Source of the DNA: Candidatus Latescibacterota bacterium
GTDB lineage: Bacteria; Latescibacterota; 4484-107; B68-G9
DNA length: 14,377 nt
NCBI GenBank assembly: GCA_012962735.1
Contig: DTXA01000522.1
Location: forward strand, 1-14,377
Direction: 5' to 3'
Position numbers and translations under genes: made by a program. This document shows, piece by piece, positions 1 through 6,520 of the stretch. Below the pieces are notes generated by a model that searched no databases, was not told the DNA's origin, and saw nothing but the letters and a program-made list of their open reading frames with translations. Within the stretch, counting starts at the first letter, position 1; the number at the start of each line of letters is the position of its first letter.

Positions 1-807
1 CACTACCTTGAAGACCTCATCTATTAATCTGCGTGCCTTGGTGTTGCCTTCAGGACGCACTGCCCTCCGATAGGCGATCTCCACTTCTGCCCTCCCCTCT
101 ACCCGCTGGCGCGCCAAAAGATATATCCCCTGCAGCATATCCAAGGGTTCGAACCCCGCTATGGCACAGGGAACCCCGCAGTCCTCGGCCAGGGATCGAT
201 AGGGCTGGGAGCCGATGACCACGCTCACGTGACCGGGGCAGAGGAACCCATCTATGCGAACATCCGGGTCTTCTAAAAGGACCTGCATAGCCGGGGGGAT
301 GAGCTTGTGGGCCACCAAAACCCGGAAGTTGTGGATGTTCCTCCTCCGGGCCTCCAACACCGTCGCCGCCACGGCAGGTGCCGTAGTCTCGAACCCCACG
401 GCCAAGAAGACCACCGTCCGGTCGGTCTCCTGAGCAAGCCTTAGGGCGTCCAAAGGGGAATAGACTACCTGCACCCGCATCCCCCGGGTCCGCTCCCGGA
501 GCAGGCTGGAGGAGGACCCCGGCACCCGCAGCATATCCCCGAAAGTAGCCAAAACTACTCCACTCCGGCCCAGGGCTATGGCCCGGTCTAAGTACGCGTT
601 CGGGGTCACGCACACCGGGCACCCAGGCCCGGGGCGGAGTTCCAACCCTTCGGGCAACAGGGAGCGCAACCCCGAACGAAATGCGGACACTGTATGGGTG
701 CCGCAGACCTCCATGAAGGAGAACTCCTGGCCCTGTATCAGCTCCCGGATGGCATGGGCCAGTTTCCGGGCTAGATCTCCATCCTGAAAAGCGTCTATGT
801 AGCGCAT
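1..807 (-). CDS. hypD: Hydrogenase maturation factor HypD (3' end outside window)
   Basis: HypD is the scaffold on which, with HypC, the Fe(CN)2CO group of [NiFe] hydrogenases is assembled in the cytoplasm. The minus-strand frame is open from the ATG at 807 to base 1, giving 269 residues of a family usually about 360-370 long, so the C-terminus lies outside. HypD hallmarks are visible in order: MEVCGTHT (residues 32-39, Cys35), GPGCPVCVTP (60-69, Cys63 and Cys66), VGFETTAP (137-144), and FLCPGHVSVVIG (188-199, Cys190). The last visible stretch is colinear with HypD until the edge. The start follows a G-rich ribosome site just upstream on the minus strand. No hypC lies directly upstream; instead a decayed transposase ends 26 bases before the start. 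Family assignment is very sure. Presence implies a [NiFe] hydrogenase elsewhere in the genome, which is inference. Confidence 0.95.
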   Translation of the reverse strand, partial: MRYIDAFQDGDLARKLAHAIRELIQGQEFSFMEVCGTHTVSAFRSGLRSLLPEGLELRPGPGCPVCVTPNAYLDRAIALGRSGVVLATFGDMLRVPGSSSSLLRERTRGMRVQVVYSPLDALRLAQETDRTVVFLAVGFETTAPAVAATVLEARRRNIHNFRVLVAHKLIPPAMQVLLEDPDVRIDGFLCPGHVSVVIGSQPYRSLAEDCGVPCAIAGFEPLDMLQGIYLLARQRVEGRAEVEIAYRRAVRPEGNTKARRLIDEVFKVV

Positions 808-833
808 CCGACCCCCACTTAGGCCAATGTACG

Positions 834-1282
834 CTATGTACGACGCTCTGTCAAGAGGGCTCGTCGGACCGCCTGGGCAAGCATCCCCGCTGCCATCTCC
901 TGAGTGCGAGGGCCCACGTCCACCCAAAGCAAGAACAAACTCCCCATGACCAAGGCCATGTGAATCCAGGCCTTAACCCCACCACGCGGCTTCGAAATGC
1001 ACCGTGTTGATATCTACCCCACAGATGTCGGCACTCCCCTCATCACAGAACCCTCAGCGCTGACGCTTCAACAGGCGCTCCACTTGTTCTTCGGACAACT
1101 TGCTGTTTTCTATCAGGGTGCCTTCCTGCTCAGAGAACTCCTGACCACAGACCGTGCAGTCGTTCAATATGCTTAGAACGGTGGACGATATTGCCCTGAC
1201 CAGTCTGGTTGAACAAACAACAGGCTGGGTTTGGACAAGAGAATTTCGTATATTTGTCTTCAACGGGCGTATTCGGTATCAT
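834..1282 (-). pseudogene. Decayed IS1-like transposase relic
   Basis: Three segments in different frames read in the order expected for an IS1/IS1595-like transposase. (1) From the ATG at 1282, with GAGGA five bases upstream, comes an N-terminus containing CPNPACCLFNQTGQGNIVH and ending near IERLH. (2) After a one-base frameshift near 1155 comes CTVCGQEFSEQEGTLIENSK and an EEQVERLLK helix, broken by an in-frame TGA at 1054-1056, then ADICGVDINTVH. (3) After a deletion of roughly the central region comes WIHMALVMGSLFLLWVDVGP, then RTQEMAAGMLAQAVRR, ending at TAG 834-836. The paired Cys motifs form the usual zinc-ribbon DNA-binding head, and segment 3 resembles the start of the catalytic domain. 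The rest of the catalytic core is missing, so the gene cannot be active. I saw no terminal inverted repeats. Family recognition is from memory of motif order. Confidence 0.7.
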
Positions 1283-1525
1283 TTCGATCCTCACGCCTGT
1301 TTTTCCACGTTAATATTCTCCTGGACTACCACTGTTCCTGGCTGAAGTATAGCTCGGCAGGGATATGCGCTACCTTGAGCACTACGGGAACCGGCAACCC
1401 TGTGGATACTAGAGAACGCCTATCGTCCGGATAATGCTACGGCGGTTGTCTCTTTACATCCAGGAGTTAGAGATATAGCCAAGAGAGATGTGGCCAGCAA
1501 CCTCGACCTAACCAAGGAGGACACT

Positions 1526-2398
1526 ATGCGGGAGATCAAGTTCTTCGTGAACAGTTGGATATTCGGAGAAGTGTCCCTGGAAGAAGTGGTCCAGAGGGTG
1601 GCGAGTCTGGGCTACGATGGGATCGAGCTTGTGGGCGAGCCCAAGGTATACAAAGCCGGCGAAGTGTCCCGCTTGGTCGAAGACCATAACCTCAGGGTGA
1701 TATCCATCTGCGGGATGCATCCCGGTCCTGAGGAGGGGGACCTGAGGGCCCTGAGCCACTACGACCCCGAGGAGAGGCAGAGGGCTGTGGATTATGTAAG
1801 GGCTTGTATAGACTTGGCGTCGAGGGTAGGAGCCAGGAGTGTACTGGTCGTCCCGAGCTTGGTGGGGGTGCCCCAGTACTTCCGCTCCAAAGAGGAGGAT
1901 ATGAAGTGGGCGGTGGATTCCCTTCAGAAGGCAGGGGAGTACGCCAGGGAGTGTAAGGTCCTCCTCACGATCGAGCCTATAAATCGCTATGAGGTCGGGT
2001 TGGTGAACAGCATCAAGGACGCCTTAGACATGGCCCGCAGGGTGGGCAACGAATGGGTGCGGATTATGGGGGATACCTTCCATATGCAGATAGAGGAGGG
2101 GGACGGGATCCCCAATGCGATCCGGAGGGCGGGAGGGTACTGGTTACAGCACCTGCACGCTGCGGACAATACCAGAGAGGCCCCGGGCAAGGGGACGATG
2201 AACTGGAGGGAGACCCTGCGAGCTTTGCACGACATAGGCTACGGAGGAGGGGTGTCGCTGGAGCCCCTGCCCAAGGGGGCGTCGCCCTACGATGCAAGGA
2301 AGGGGGTCATACCTAAGGAGCAGTTGGACTCCGGCCTTAAGTTCGGCCTGGAGCATCTGCGCAGGGAGCAGGAGGCAGTGTTCCAGTACGTCCGTTGA
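1526..2398 (+). CDS. TIM-barrel sugar phosphate isomerase/epimerase, D-tagatose 3-epimerase-like
   Basis: Predicted cytoplasmic metal-dependent ketose 3-epimerase or related isomerase of 290 residues, the usual family length. A start at 1526 is chosen because AAGGAGG lies at the right distance; the frame is open further upstream (ATG 1490) but without such a site. The N-terminus has the first barrel strand (FFVNSW) and LGYDGIELVGEP (28-39). The metal ligands expected for the D-tagatose/D-psicose 3-epimerase family can be placed: Glu150 in TIEPINRYE, Asp183 in GDTFHM, His211 in LQHLHAADN, and Glu246 in VSLEP; Arg217 sits where the family has a substrate-binding arginine. The gene stands alone between a transposase relic and a terminator. 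The substrate cannot be read from sequence; inositol catabolism enzymes (IolE/IolI) and hydroxypyruvate isomerase are related alternatives. Confidence 0.87.
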   Translation: MREIKFFVNSWIFGEVSLEEVVQRVASLGYDGIELVGEPKVYKAGEVSRLVEDHNLRVISICGMHPGPEEGDLRALSHYDPEERQRAVDYVRACIDLASRVGARSVLVVPSLVGVPQYFRSKEEDMKWAVDSLQKAGEYARECKVLLTIEPINRYEVGLVNSIKDALDMARRVGNEWVRIMGDTFHMQIEEGDGIPNAIRRAGGYWLQHLHAADNTREAPGKGTMNWRETLRALHDIGYGGGVSLEPLPKGASPYDARKGVIPKEQLDSGLKFGLEHLRREQEAVFQYVR

Positions 2399-2514
2399 AC
2401 CCGGGAGGAGGGGAAGATGTCCGGGAACGAGGTAGGAAGGTGTATCCGCACGTAAGTGGGGAACCTATGCTCGTTTGGAGGAGTAATCTTTGCTTATTAA
2501 ACTTCTGGAACCTG

Positions 2515-2544
2515 TAGGCCGGGTGACCCCGGCCTTGATTTTTT
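2515..2544 (+). terminator. Rho-independent terminator after the epimerase gene
   Basis: An 8-bp perfect GC-rich stem (AGGCCGGG at 2516-2523 with CCCGGCCT at 2528-2535), loop TGAC, followed after TGA by a run of six T. It lies about 120 bases after the epimerase stop and before the next plus-strand genes, as expected for an intrinsic terminator. Confidence 0.8.
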
Positions 2545-2608
2545 CCCAACGTCCTCCTTCCTCCTCCGGTCTATTCAGAGGACGGAGGTTATGTTAGAGG
2601 AGGAAGTA

Positions 2609-2725
2609 ATGTCTGAGCAGGTGTGCCGTCCCATCGCCAAAAGCCCTCAGGTCGCATTGGGGGCATTGCGGGGCACCCCTACTTTGGGGCACAAAAAGGG
2701 GGATGAACTATGTGGTGGGCTATAG
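2609..2725 (+). CDS. Short hypothetical ORF (38 aa)
   Basis: A 38-residue reading frame starting at ATG 2609, which has AGGAGGA seven bases upstream (a second in-frame ATG at 2591 has GGAGG close by). The peptide starts MSEQVCRPIAKSPQ and ends GDELCGGL. Its last bases overlap the start of the following DUF4252-like gene at 2710, which would allow translational coupling. I recognise no domain. It could be a small real protein, a leader peptide, or the tail of another relic in this decayed zone. The ribosome site is the only positive evidence. Confidence 0.3.
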   Translation: MSEQVCRPIAKSPQVALGALRGTPTLGHKKGDELCGGL

Positions 2726-3235
2726 TGGGTGTAATGCTTTCTGCAGATCCTGCCTTCACAGGGGAGGAGCTTGTGGAGAAAATGCTGGGTTATGTGGGCT
2801 TCTCGAGAATAAAGGGGTTCGAGGATTCAGAGGAGATGGTCGAAGTATACATCAAAAAGCCCCTTTTGGACATGGTGGCGGAGATGACACGGGACCAGGA
2901 TTCCACATTATACAACCTGCTTAAGAACATATACCTCATCCAGGTGCGCACTTTCTCCTTAGAGAAGATAGGGGAAAGGCAGGGAGAGCTTCAAAAGAAG
3001 CTTATGGAGATAGACAGGAGGCTTAAGGCCCTTACCGAAAGGCTCAAGAAGGAAGGATGGGAGCCGATCGTGCGGGCGAGGGAAGTTCGCAGGCCTCGTG
3101 GTCGTAAACAGCGACTGGGAAGAGGTCGTCCTGGTGAACATAGTGGGGAATGGGGACCTGAAGCCCTTAGGGAAGCTGAGGGGGATTTCAACATCCCTGC
3201 TTTGGATTTCGCAGGTGGATTTTGAGGTTGTGTAG
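2710..3235 (+). pseudogene. DUF4252-like protein, frameshifted
   Basis: The first frame (ATG 2710, with GGGGG seven bases upstream) gives a short hydrophobic start (MWWAIVGVMLSA), then LGYVGFSRIKGF, VEVYIKKPLLDMVAEMT, NIYLIQVRTFS and a helical stretch ending KEGWEPIVRARE. This order resembles DUF4252, a family of secreted or lipoprotein-like proteins of unknown function. At about 3080-3090 coherence jumps to the +1 frame, which continues GKFAGLVVVNSDWEEVVLV, NIVGNGDLKPLGKL and ends at TAG 3233-3235. The second part is the typical C-terminal strand and G-D-L end of the family. About a dozen residues usually lie between the two parts, so there is probably a small deletion besides the shift. In the original frame the protein instead ends in an Arg/Gly-rich 171-residue product that looks spurious. 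Either a real pseudogene or an assembly indel. Confidence 0.6.
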
Positions 3236-3370
3236 GGAGTTCTGAAGTAGAAAAGGCTTTGGAGGTGAATTACGTCGATGCCCGATACAGTTACATCAGC
3301 GAAACTTAAGGAAACTATGGGGGTATTGGGATAGGAGTTACCAAGACTTTGCCGACAAGGCCGAAAATAG

Positions 3371-3399
3371 TTGACATATAGCCGGCTTTTGGTTAATTT
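3371..3399 (+). promoter_or_regulatory. Promoter-like element B (TTGACA-17-TAATTT)
   Basis: A perfect -35 hexamer TTGACA (3371-3376), a 17-base spacer and TAATTT (3394-3399). It closely resembles the element 330 bases downstream: both read TTGAC-TATA, then CTTTT-G-TAATTT at the same spacing. It points into the LolA-like relic, whose first GTG (3408) would be almost at the transcript start. Confidence 0.45.
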
Positions 3400-3401
3400 A
3401 G

Positions 3402-3580
3402 GGCAAGGTGTGGATAGGGGCGAAGGACGGGCTCCTCTACAAGGAGGCAATGTACGATGAGAAGGGCGTTGAGATAATGAGCCTGGAGTACAGCGAGGTT
3501 CAACTCAACATCCCCTTGAAGGACGATGAGTTCTCCTTCACTCCTCCCGAATGGAGGAGGTCGAGAAGAAGCAGCCTTAG
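3402..3580 (+). pseudogene. C-terminal relic of a LolA-like / outer-membrane lipoprotein-sorting protein
   Basis: The frame after TAG 3399-3401 reads GKVWIGAKDGLLYKEAMYDE, then GVEIMSLEYSEVQLNIPLKD, then DEFSFTPPE. This is the usual C-terminal half of LolA-like proteins: 'v-W-i-d-...-D-G-L' strand, 'yde-G' turn, and a terminal 'F.f.PPeg'. Just after PPE the frame loses sense; one base away it reads MEEVEKKQP and stops at TAG 3578-3580, right before a strong terminator, so a single-base frameshift near 3551 is likely. The N-terminal two thirds are absent. The 166 bases between this relic and the DUF4252-like gene are stop-ridden in all plus frames; one stretch (NYVDARYSYISET, 3264-3302) looks protein-like but I cannot assign it. 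Family call rests on the motif pattern, moderate certainty. Confidence 0.5.
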
Positions 3581-3612
3581 GAGATGGGAGTACCCGATGT
3601 ATCGCATCCTGG

Positions 3613-3644
3613 GGGCCGCACAAGAGCTTGTGCGGCCCTTTCTT
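3613..3644 (+). terminator. Strong rho-independent terminator
   Basis: Perfect inverted repeat GGGCCGCACAAG (3613-3624) and CTTGTGCGGCCC (3627-3638); counting a minimal loop it forms an 11-bp stem with a GAGC tetraloop, followed by TTTCTT. It lies 32 bases after the apparent stop of the LolA-like relic and upstream of the zinc-finger gene, so it closes the preceding transcript. Confidence 0.85.
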
Positions 3645-3700
3645 ATATCTTCAGGAGGTCGGATTTGGGCGTTATGCTCACGACCGTACACAGAAAGTTG

Positions 3701-3729
3701 TTGACGTATACTCCCCTTTTAGGTAATTT
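3701..3729 (+). promoter_or_regulatory. Promoter-like element A upstream of zinc-finger gene
   Basis: TTGACG (3701-3706), a 17-base spacer and TAATTT (3724-3729). It follows the terminator at 3613-3644 and precedes the zinc-finger start at 3755 by a normal leader length, so it may drive that gene and possibly the CPBP-NfeD-slipin operon behind it. It resembles element B at 3371-3399. Confidence 0.5.
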
Positions 3730-3754
3730 TGATATCAAAGCGAGGAACTTAAGG

Positions 3755-3895
3755 ATGGATCTTCCTACTATCGCATACATCTGTCCGATATGCGGCAGAG
3801 AGATGAAATCCAAACGGGGATTGGCAGTTCATATGAGGGCCCATAAGGCCAGGGAGAACCCAAAGAGGAACCAGAAAAGAGGAGGAGATGACTGA
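3755..3895 (+). CDS. Small C2H2 zinc-finger protein (46 aa)
   Basis: A 46-residue basic protein with one classical C2H2 finger: Cys10-x2-Cys13-x12-His26-x3-His30 (CPICGREMKSKRGLAVHMRAH region, with KRGLAVHMRAH as recognition helix and end). The rest is a Lys/Arg/Asn-rich tail. The start at ATG 3755 has GAGGA eight bases upstream and sits just behind promoter element A; an in-frame upstream ATG (3674) would lie before that promoter. Single-finger proteins of this kind are found in archaea and some bacteria and phages and probably bind nucleic acid, but their role is unknown. The stop TGA (3893-3895) overlaps ATGACTGA, and the same frame stays open for 300 bases after it (see the next feature). 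Confidence is good that the finger is real, lower that the product ends here. Confidence 0.6.
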   Translation: MDLPTIAYICPICGREMKSKRGLAVHMRAHKARENPKRNQKRGGDD

Positions 3896-4198
3896 CCAGA
3901 CGGACTTCGCCAGATCTACGACGAACTTATAGGCCGCTTTGCGGAGGAGCGGCCGGGCCTGCTCCAGGCCCCCGAAACTGAGGAAGAACGTAAACAGCGT
4001 AGTGGCCATGGCAGAGATAGCCACGAGGGTTCCCAGCGTTCTCCCTTGGCGGAGAAGCTTGGAGATGGGAACCTCAAGAGTCAGGGTCGTAGAGAAGGAG
4101 CCGAAGAGCAGGGGATACTCAAGGAGGAGAGCTTAAGGGAGCTCGTCCCTGAGATCACCCTGAGCAACGTAATAGAGCAGTTGTCCAGAAGGAGGTGA
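3888..4198 (+). pseudogene. Charged hypothetical protein, frameshifted or joined through UGA to the zinc-finger ORF
   Basis: An ATG at 3888, with GAGGAGG close upstream, overlaps the zinc-finger stop and gives MTDQTDF before running out at TAG 3930. One frame over, the sequence is open to TGA 4196-4198 and reads RQIYDELIGRFAEERPGLLQ, a Glu/Arg/Lys-rich middle, and a C-terminus SLRELVPEITLSNVIEQLSR. The simplest reading is one gene, MTDQTDF followed directly by RQIYDEL, with a one-base shift near 3909. The alternative is that the open frame belongs to the zinc-finger gene, since it is the same frame and only the TGA at 3893-3895 separates them. No domain is recognised; the protein is hydrophilic with likely helices at both ends. 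Its last codons contain the ribosome site of the CPBP gene (start 4205), so it appears to head that operon. Confidence 0.45.
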
Positions 4199-4204
4199 GC
4201 GTAT

Positions 4205-5071
4205 ATGAGAAGGGAGATTAAAAAGGTACTCCTCTTCCTCAGCCTTACTTTCCTCTTCAACTACATCTCGGCCTTCCTCTTCGCGGCCCTCGGGGGGAAG
4301 TGGAACACTCCAGGCGCATACCTGATGGCTGCCGGCTATATGTTCGTCCCGATGGTGATGGCCATAGCTGTCCAGAAGTTTCACAAGGAGCCTATAAAGA
4401 AGCCCCTCGGAATATCCTGGAAGTTAAACAGATGGTGGCTCTTCGCATGGCTCCTCCCGCCTGCCGTGGCCCTTGCGACCTTCGGGGTCAGTCTCCTTTT
4501 GCCCGGCGTTGAGTATTCCCCCGAGATGGCGGGGTTTTTCGAGAGGTTCAAGGGCGTGTTGCCCCCAGAAAGGCTCGAGGCTATGAGGCACCAGGCCGAG
4601 ATGCTTCCAGTGCATCCCTTCTGGTTCGGGCTGATCCAGGGGTTGATCGCCGGTATAACCATAAACGCAATCGCCGGATTTGGGGAGGAGCTCGGCTGGA
4701 GGGGGTTGCTCTACAGGGAGCTTTCGTTTCTGGGGTTCTGGAGGTCATCGGCCCTGATAGGTGCGATCTGGGGGATATGGCACGCCCCCTTGATCCTCCA
4801 GGGTCACAACTATCCCCAGCATCCAGTCGTCGGTGCCCTCATGATGACCGTATGGTGTATGTTCCTCTCCCCTATCTTCAACTTCATAAGGCTGAAGGCG
4901 AAATCCGTTATAGCAGCGTCCATCCTCCACGGCTCCCTTAATGCTACATCCGGGCTCGCCCTCGTACTCGTAGAAGGCGGCAGCGACCTTACAGTGGGGG
5001 TCACAGGTGCTTCCGGGTTCATCGTGCTTGGGGCTGTGAACCTCGGTATATATCTGACGTTTCGCCGGTAA
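4205..5071 (+). CDS. CPBP family intramembrane metalloprotease (Abi/CAAX-like)
   Basis: A 288-residue integral membrane protein with about eight hydrophobic segments (for example 8-29, 38-58, 77-100, 140-160, 181-200, 207-227, 233-256, 265-285). The three CPBP/Abi (CAAX protease and bacteriocin-processing) motifs are all present: EELGWRG (161-167, catalytic Glu pair and Arg), IWGIWHAP (188-195, His193), and HGSLN (242-246, His and the following Asn). The residues needed for a glutamate-type intramembrane protease are therefore intact. AAGGAGG precedes the ATG at 4205. The stop overlaps the ribosome site of the NfeD gene, so the two are an operon. Family members process prenylated or small membrane peptides or act in self-immunity; here linkage to NfeD and slipin suggests membrane protein turnover, which is inference. 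Confidence 0.9.
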   Translation: MRREIKKVLLFLSLTFLFNYISAFLFAALGGKWNTPGAYLMAAGYMFVPMVMAIAVQKFHKEPIKKPLGISWKLNRWWLFAWLLPPAVALATFGVSLLLPGVEYSPEMAGFFERFKGVLPPERLEAMRHQAEMLPVHPFWFGLIQGLIAGITINAIAGFGEELGWRGLLYRELSFLGFWRSSALIGAIWGIWHAPLILQGHNYPQHPVVGALMMTVWCMFLSPIFNFIRLKAKSVIAASILHGSLNATSGLALVLVEGGSDLTVGVTGASGFIVLGAVNLGIYLTFRR

Positions 5072-5086
5072 GGAGGTGATGAAAAG

Positions 5087-5560
5087 GTGGACATATGGCT
5101 GGTATGGGCGATCTTGGCGGCGATCTTCGTCGTGGGCGAGATATTCACCGCTGGGTTCTTCCTCCTGTGGCTCGGCGTAGGAGCTGCGGCCGCCGCCCTG
5201 CTTGCTTACCTGGGCCTCGTCCCGGCGTATCAGTGGGGGGCGTTTACGGTCGTCTCCGGAGTTCTGGTGATCTTGTCCAGGAAGTTCGCCCAGAAGGTGA
5301 CTAAGGAATCGCCCGAGAAGGTAGGAGCTGACAGGGTGATAGGCAGGACCGGGGTGGTCTTAGAGAGGATAGACCCCGAAACCGACAGCGGCAGGGTTAG
5401 GGTGGATAAGGAGGAATGGCGGGCGGAAAGCATAGGCGGAGATGCGATAGAGGAGGGGGAGAAGGTGGAGGTGGTCGGGATAAGCGGAGCACATCTGATC
5501 GTCCGCAGAAATATATCTCCAAGGAATAATTCTCCACTTGGGGTTACAAAGGAGGTTTAA
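5087..5560 (+). CDS. NfeD-like short membrane protein (OB-fold type)
   Basis: A 157-residue protein with an N-terminal block of two or three membrane helices (about 3-28, 29-45, 48-64) and a C-terminal beta-rich OB-fold domain (about 82-141), beginning VIGRTGVVLERIDPETDSGR and ending VEVVGISGAHLIVRR. It lacks the ClpP-like serine protease domain of long NfeD proteins, so it belongs to the short NfeD1b class. The start is GTG 5087 with AGGAGG ten bases upstream; the nearby ATG at 5079 is in another frame. It ends one base before the slipin start, so translation is coupled. NfeD proteins are the conserved partners of stomatin/slipin proteins and are thought to stabilise them in the membrane. 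Confidence 0.88.
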   Translation: MDIWLVWAILAAIFVVGEIFTAGFFLLWLGVGAAAAALLAYLGLVPAYQWGAFTVVSGVLVILSRKFAQKVTKESPEKVGADRVIGRTGVVLERIDPETDSGRVRVDKEEWRAESIGGDAIEEGEKVEVVGISGAHLIVRRNISPRNNSPLGVTKEV

Positions 5561-5561
5561 G

Positions 5562-6479
5562 ATGCCAGCGTTACTCATCATCGTCGCCGTAGTGGTGGTG
5601 GTCTTGGCCGTCACCAGCATACGCATAGTAAGGCCTTGGGAGAAGGGGGTTATCGAGAGGCTGGGGAAGTACCAGCGGACCGTGGGCAGCGGCCTAACTA
5701 TAGTAGTCCCCTTTATAGAGAGAATGTTCAAGGTTGATATGAGGGAACAGGTCGTGGACGTTCCCCCCCAGGACGTTATCACCAAGGACAACGTGGCGGT
5801 ATCGGTGGATGCTGTCGTGTACTACGAGGTCACAGACCCGGTCAAGGTCATCTACAACGTGGCCAACTTCTACACCGCGGCCACAAAGCTCGCCCAGACA
5901 AATCTCAGGAACCTTATCGGTGACATGGCACTTGACGAGACCCTCACATCGAGGGAGGCGATAAACACCAAGCTCCGTCAGATCCTCGACGATGCCACCG
6001 ACAGATGGGGCGCGAGGGTGACCAGGGTGGAGATACAGAAGATAGACCCACCGAGGGACGTAACCGAGGCTATGCACCGCCAGATGAAGGCTGAGAGGGA
6101 GCGGAGGGCTATGGTCTTGGAGGCGGACGGGACCAGGGAGGCGGCGATAAGGAAGGCCGAGGGGGAGAGGCAAGCGGCCATCCTTAAGGCTGAGGGGGAG
6201 GCTGAGGCGATAAAGAAGGTGGCAGACGCGGAGAAGTATAGGCGGCTGACCGTTGCAGAGGGCGAGGCCCAGGCTATCCAGACCGTGTTCTCCGCCATCC
6301 ACCAGGGCAAGCCCACCAACGACCTTCTGGCGGTCAAATACTTGGAGGCCCTCCAGACGATCGCCGACGGGAAGGCGACCAAGATATTCCTCCCATACGA
6401 GGCTATGGGGATATTGGGAAGCATAGCCGGGATAGGGGAGCTTTTCGCAAAGGAGGCGAGGAAGGAGGCTGAAGCCTGA
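5562..6479 (+). CDS. Slipin/stomatin-like SPFH (band 7) protein
   Basis: A 305-residue protein with an N-terminal membrane anchor (residues 2-20), the SPFH/band 7 domain (about 22-190; VRPWEKGVIERLGKY and VPPQDVITKDNVAVSVDAVV are typical), and a long Ala/Glu/Lys/Arg coiled-coil region (175-245) with repeats such as IRKAEGERQAAILKAEGEAE. The C-terminus is hydrophobic (AMGILGSIAGIGEL). Length and layout match slipins and QmcA. The start at 5562 is set by AAAGGAGG; it follows the NfeD stop by one base. SPFH proteins form large membrane cages or microdomains that control protein quality and proteases. With NfeD it is the classic stomatin-operon pair; the extra CPBP protease upstream may be a client or a partner, which is inference. 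Confidence 0.93.
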   Translation: MPALLIIVAVVVVVLAVTSIRIVRPWEKGVIERLGKYQRTVGSGLTIVVPFIERMFKVDMREQVVDVPPQDVITKDNVAVSVDAVVYYEVTDPVKVIYNVANFYTAATKLAQTNLRNLIGDMALDETLTSREAINTKLRQILDDATDRWGARVTRVEIQKIDPPRDVTEAMHRQMKAERERRAMVLEADGTREAAIRKAEGERQAAILKAEGEAEAIKKVADAEKYRRLTVAEGEAQAIQTVFSAIHQGKPTNDLLAVKYLEALQTIADGKATKIFLPYEAMGILGSIAGIGELFAKEARKEAEA

Positions 6480-6520
6480 GGAAGTCCGGCAAGAGACAGC
6501 GGATGATGTATCTTTGAGGA

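Noticed and set aside
50..622. Long minus-strand frame of 190 codons
   Set aside because: It is a shifted frame of hypD; the frame from ATG 807 carries all HypD motifs.
1283..1525. Possible further gene remnant or IS end upstream of the epimerase
   Set aside because: All frames are short or stop-ridden, no inverted repeat matching the transposase relic and no convincing promoter could be seen.
2563..2588. CCTCCG and CGGAGG arms forming a possible hairpin before the 38-codon ORF
   Set aside because: The arms are only six bases and match anti-Shine-Dalgarno/Shine-Dalgarno-like sequence that occurs by chance in G-rich ribosome sites; no T run.
2959..3450. Minus-strand frame of 163 codons opposite the DUF4252 and LolA relics
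   Set aside because: Its Ser/Pro/Arg-rich peptide has no domain and no ribosome site, and the plus strand carries recognisable, though broken, protein sequence.
6175..6220. Repeated Lys-Ala-Glu-Gly-Glu units in slipin as a DNA repeat array
   Set aside because: These are the normal coiled-coil repeats of SPFH proteins and vary in sequence.
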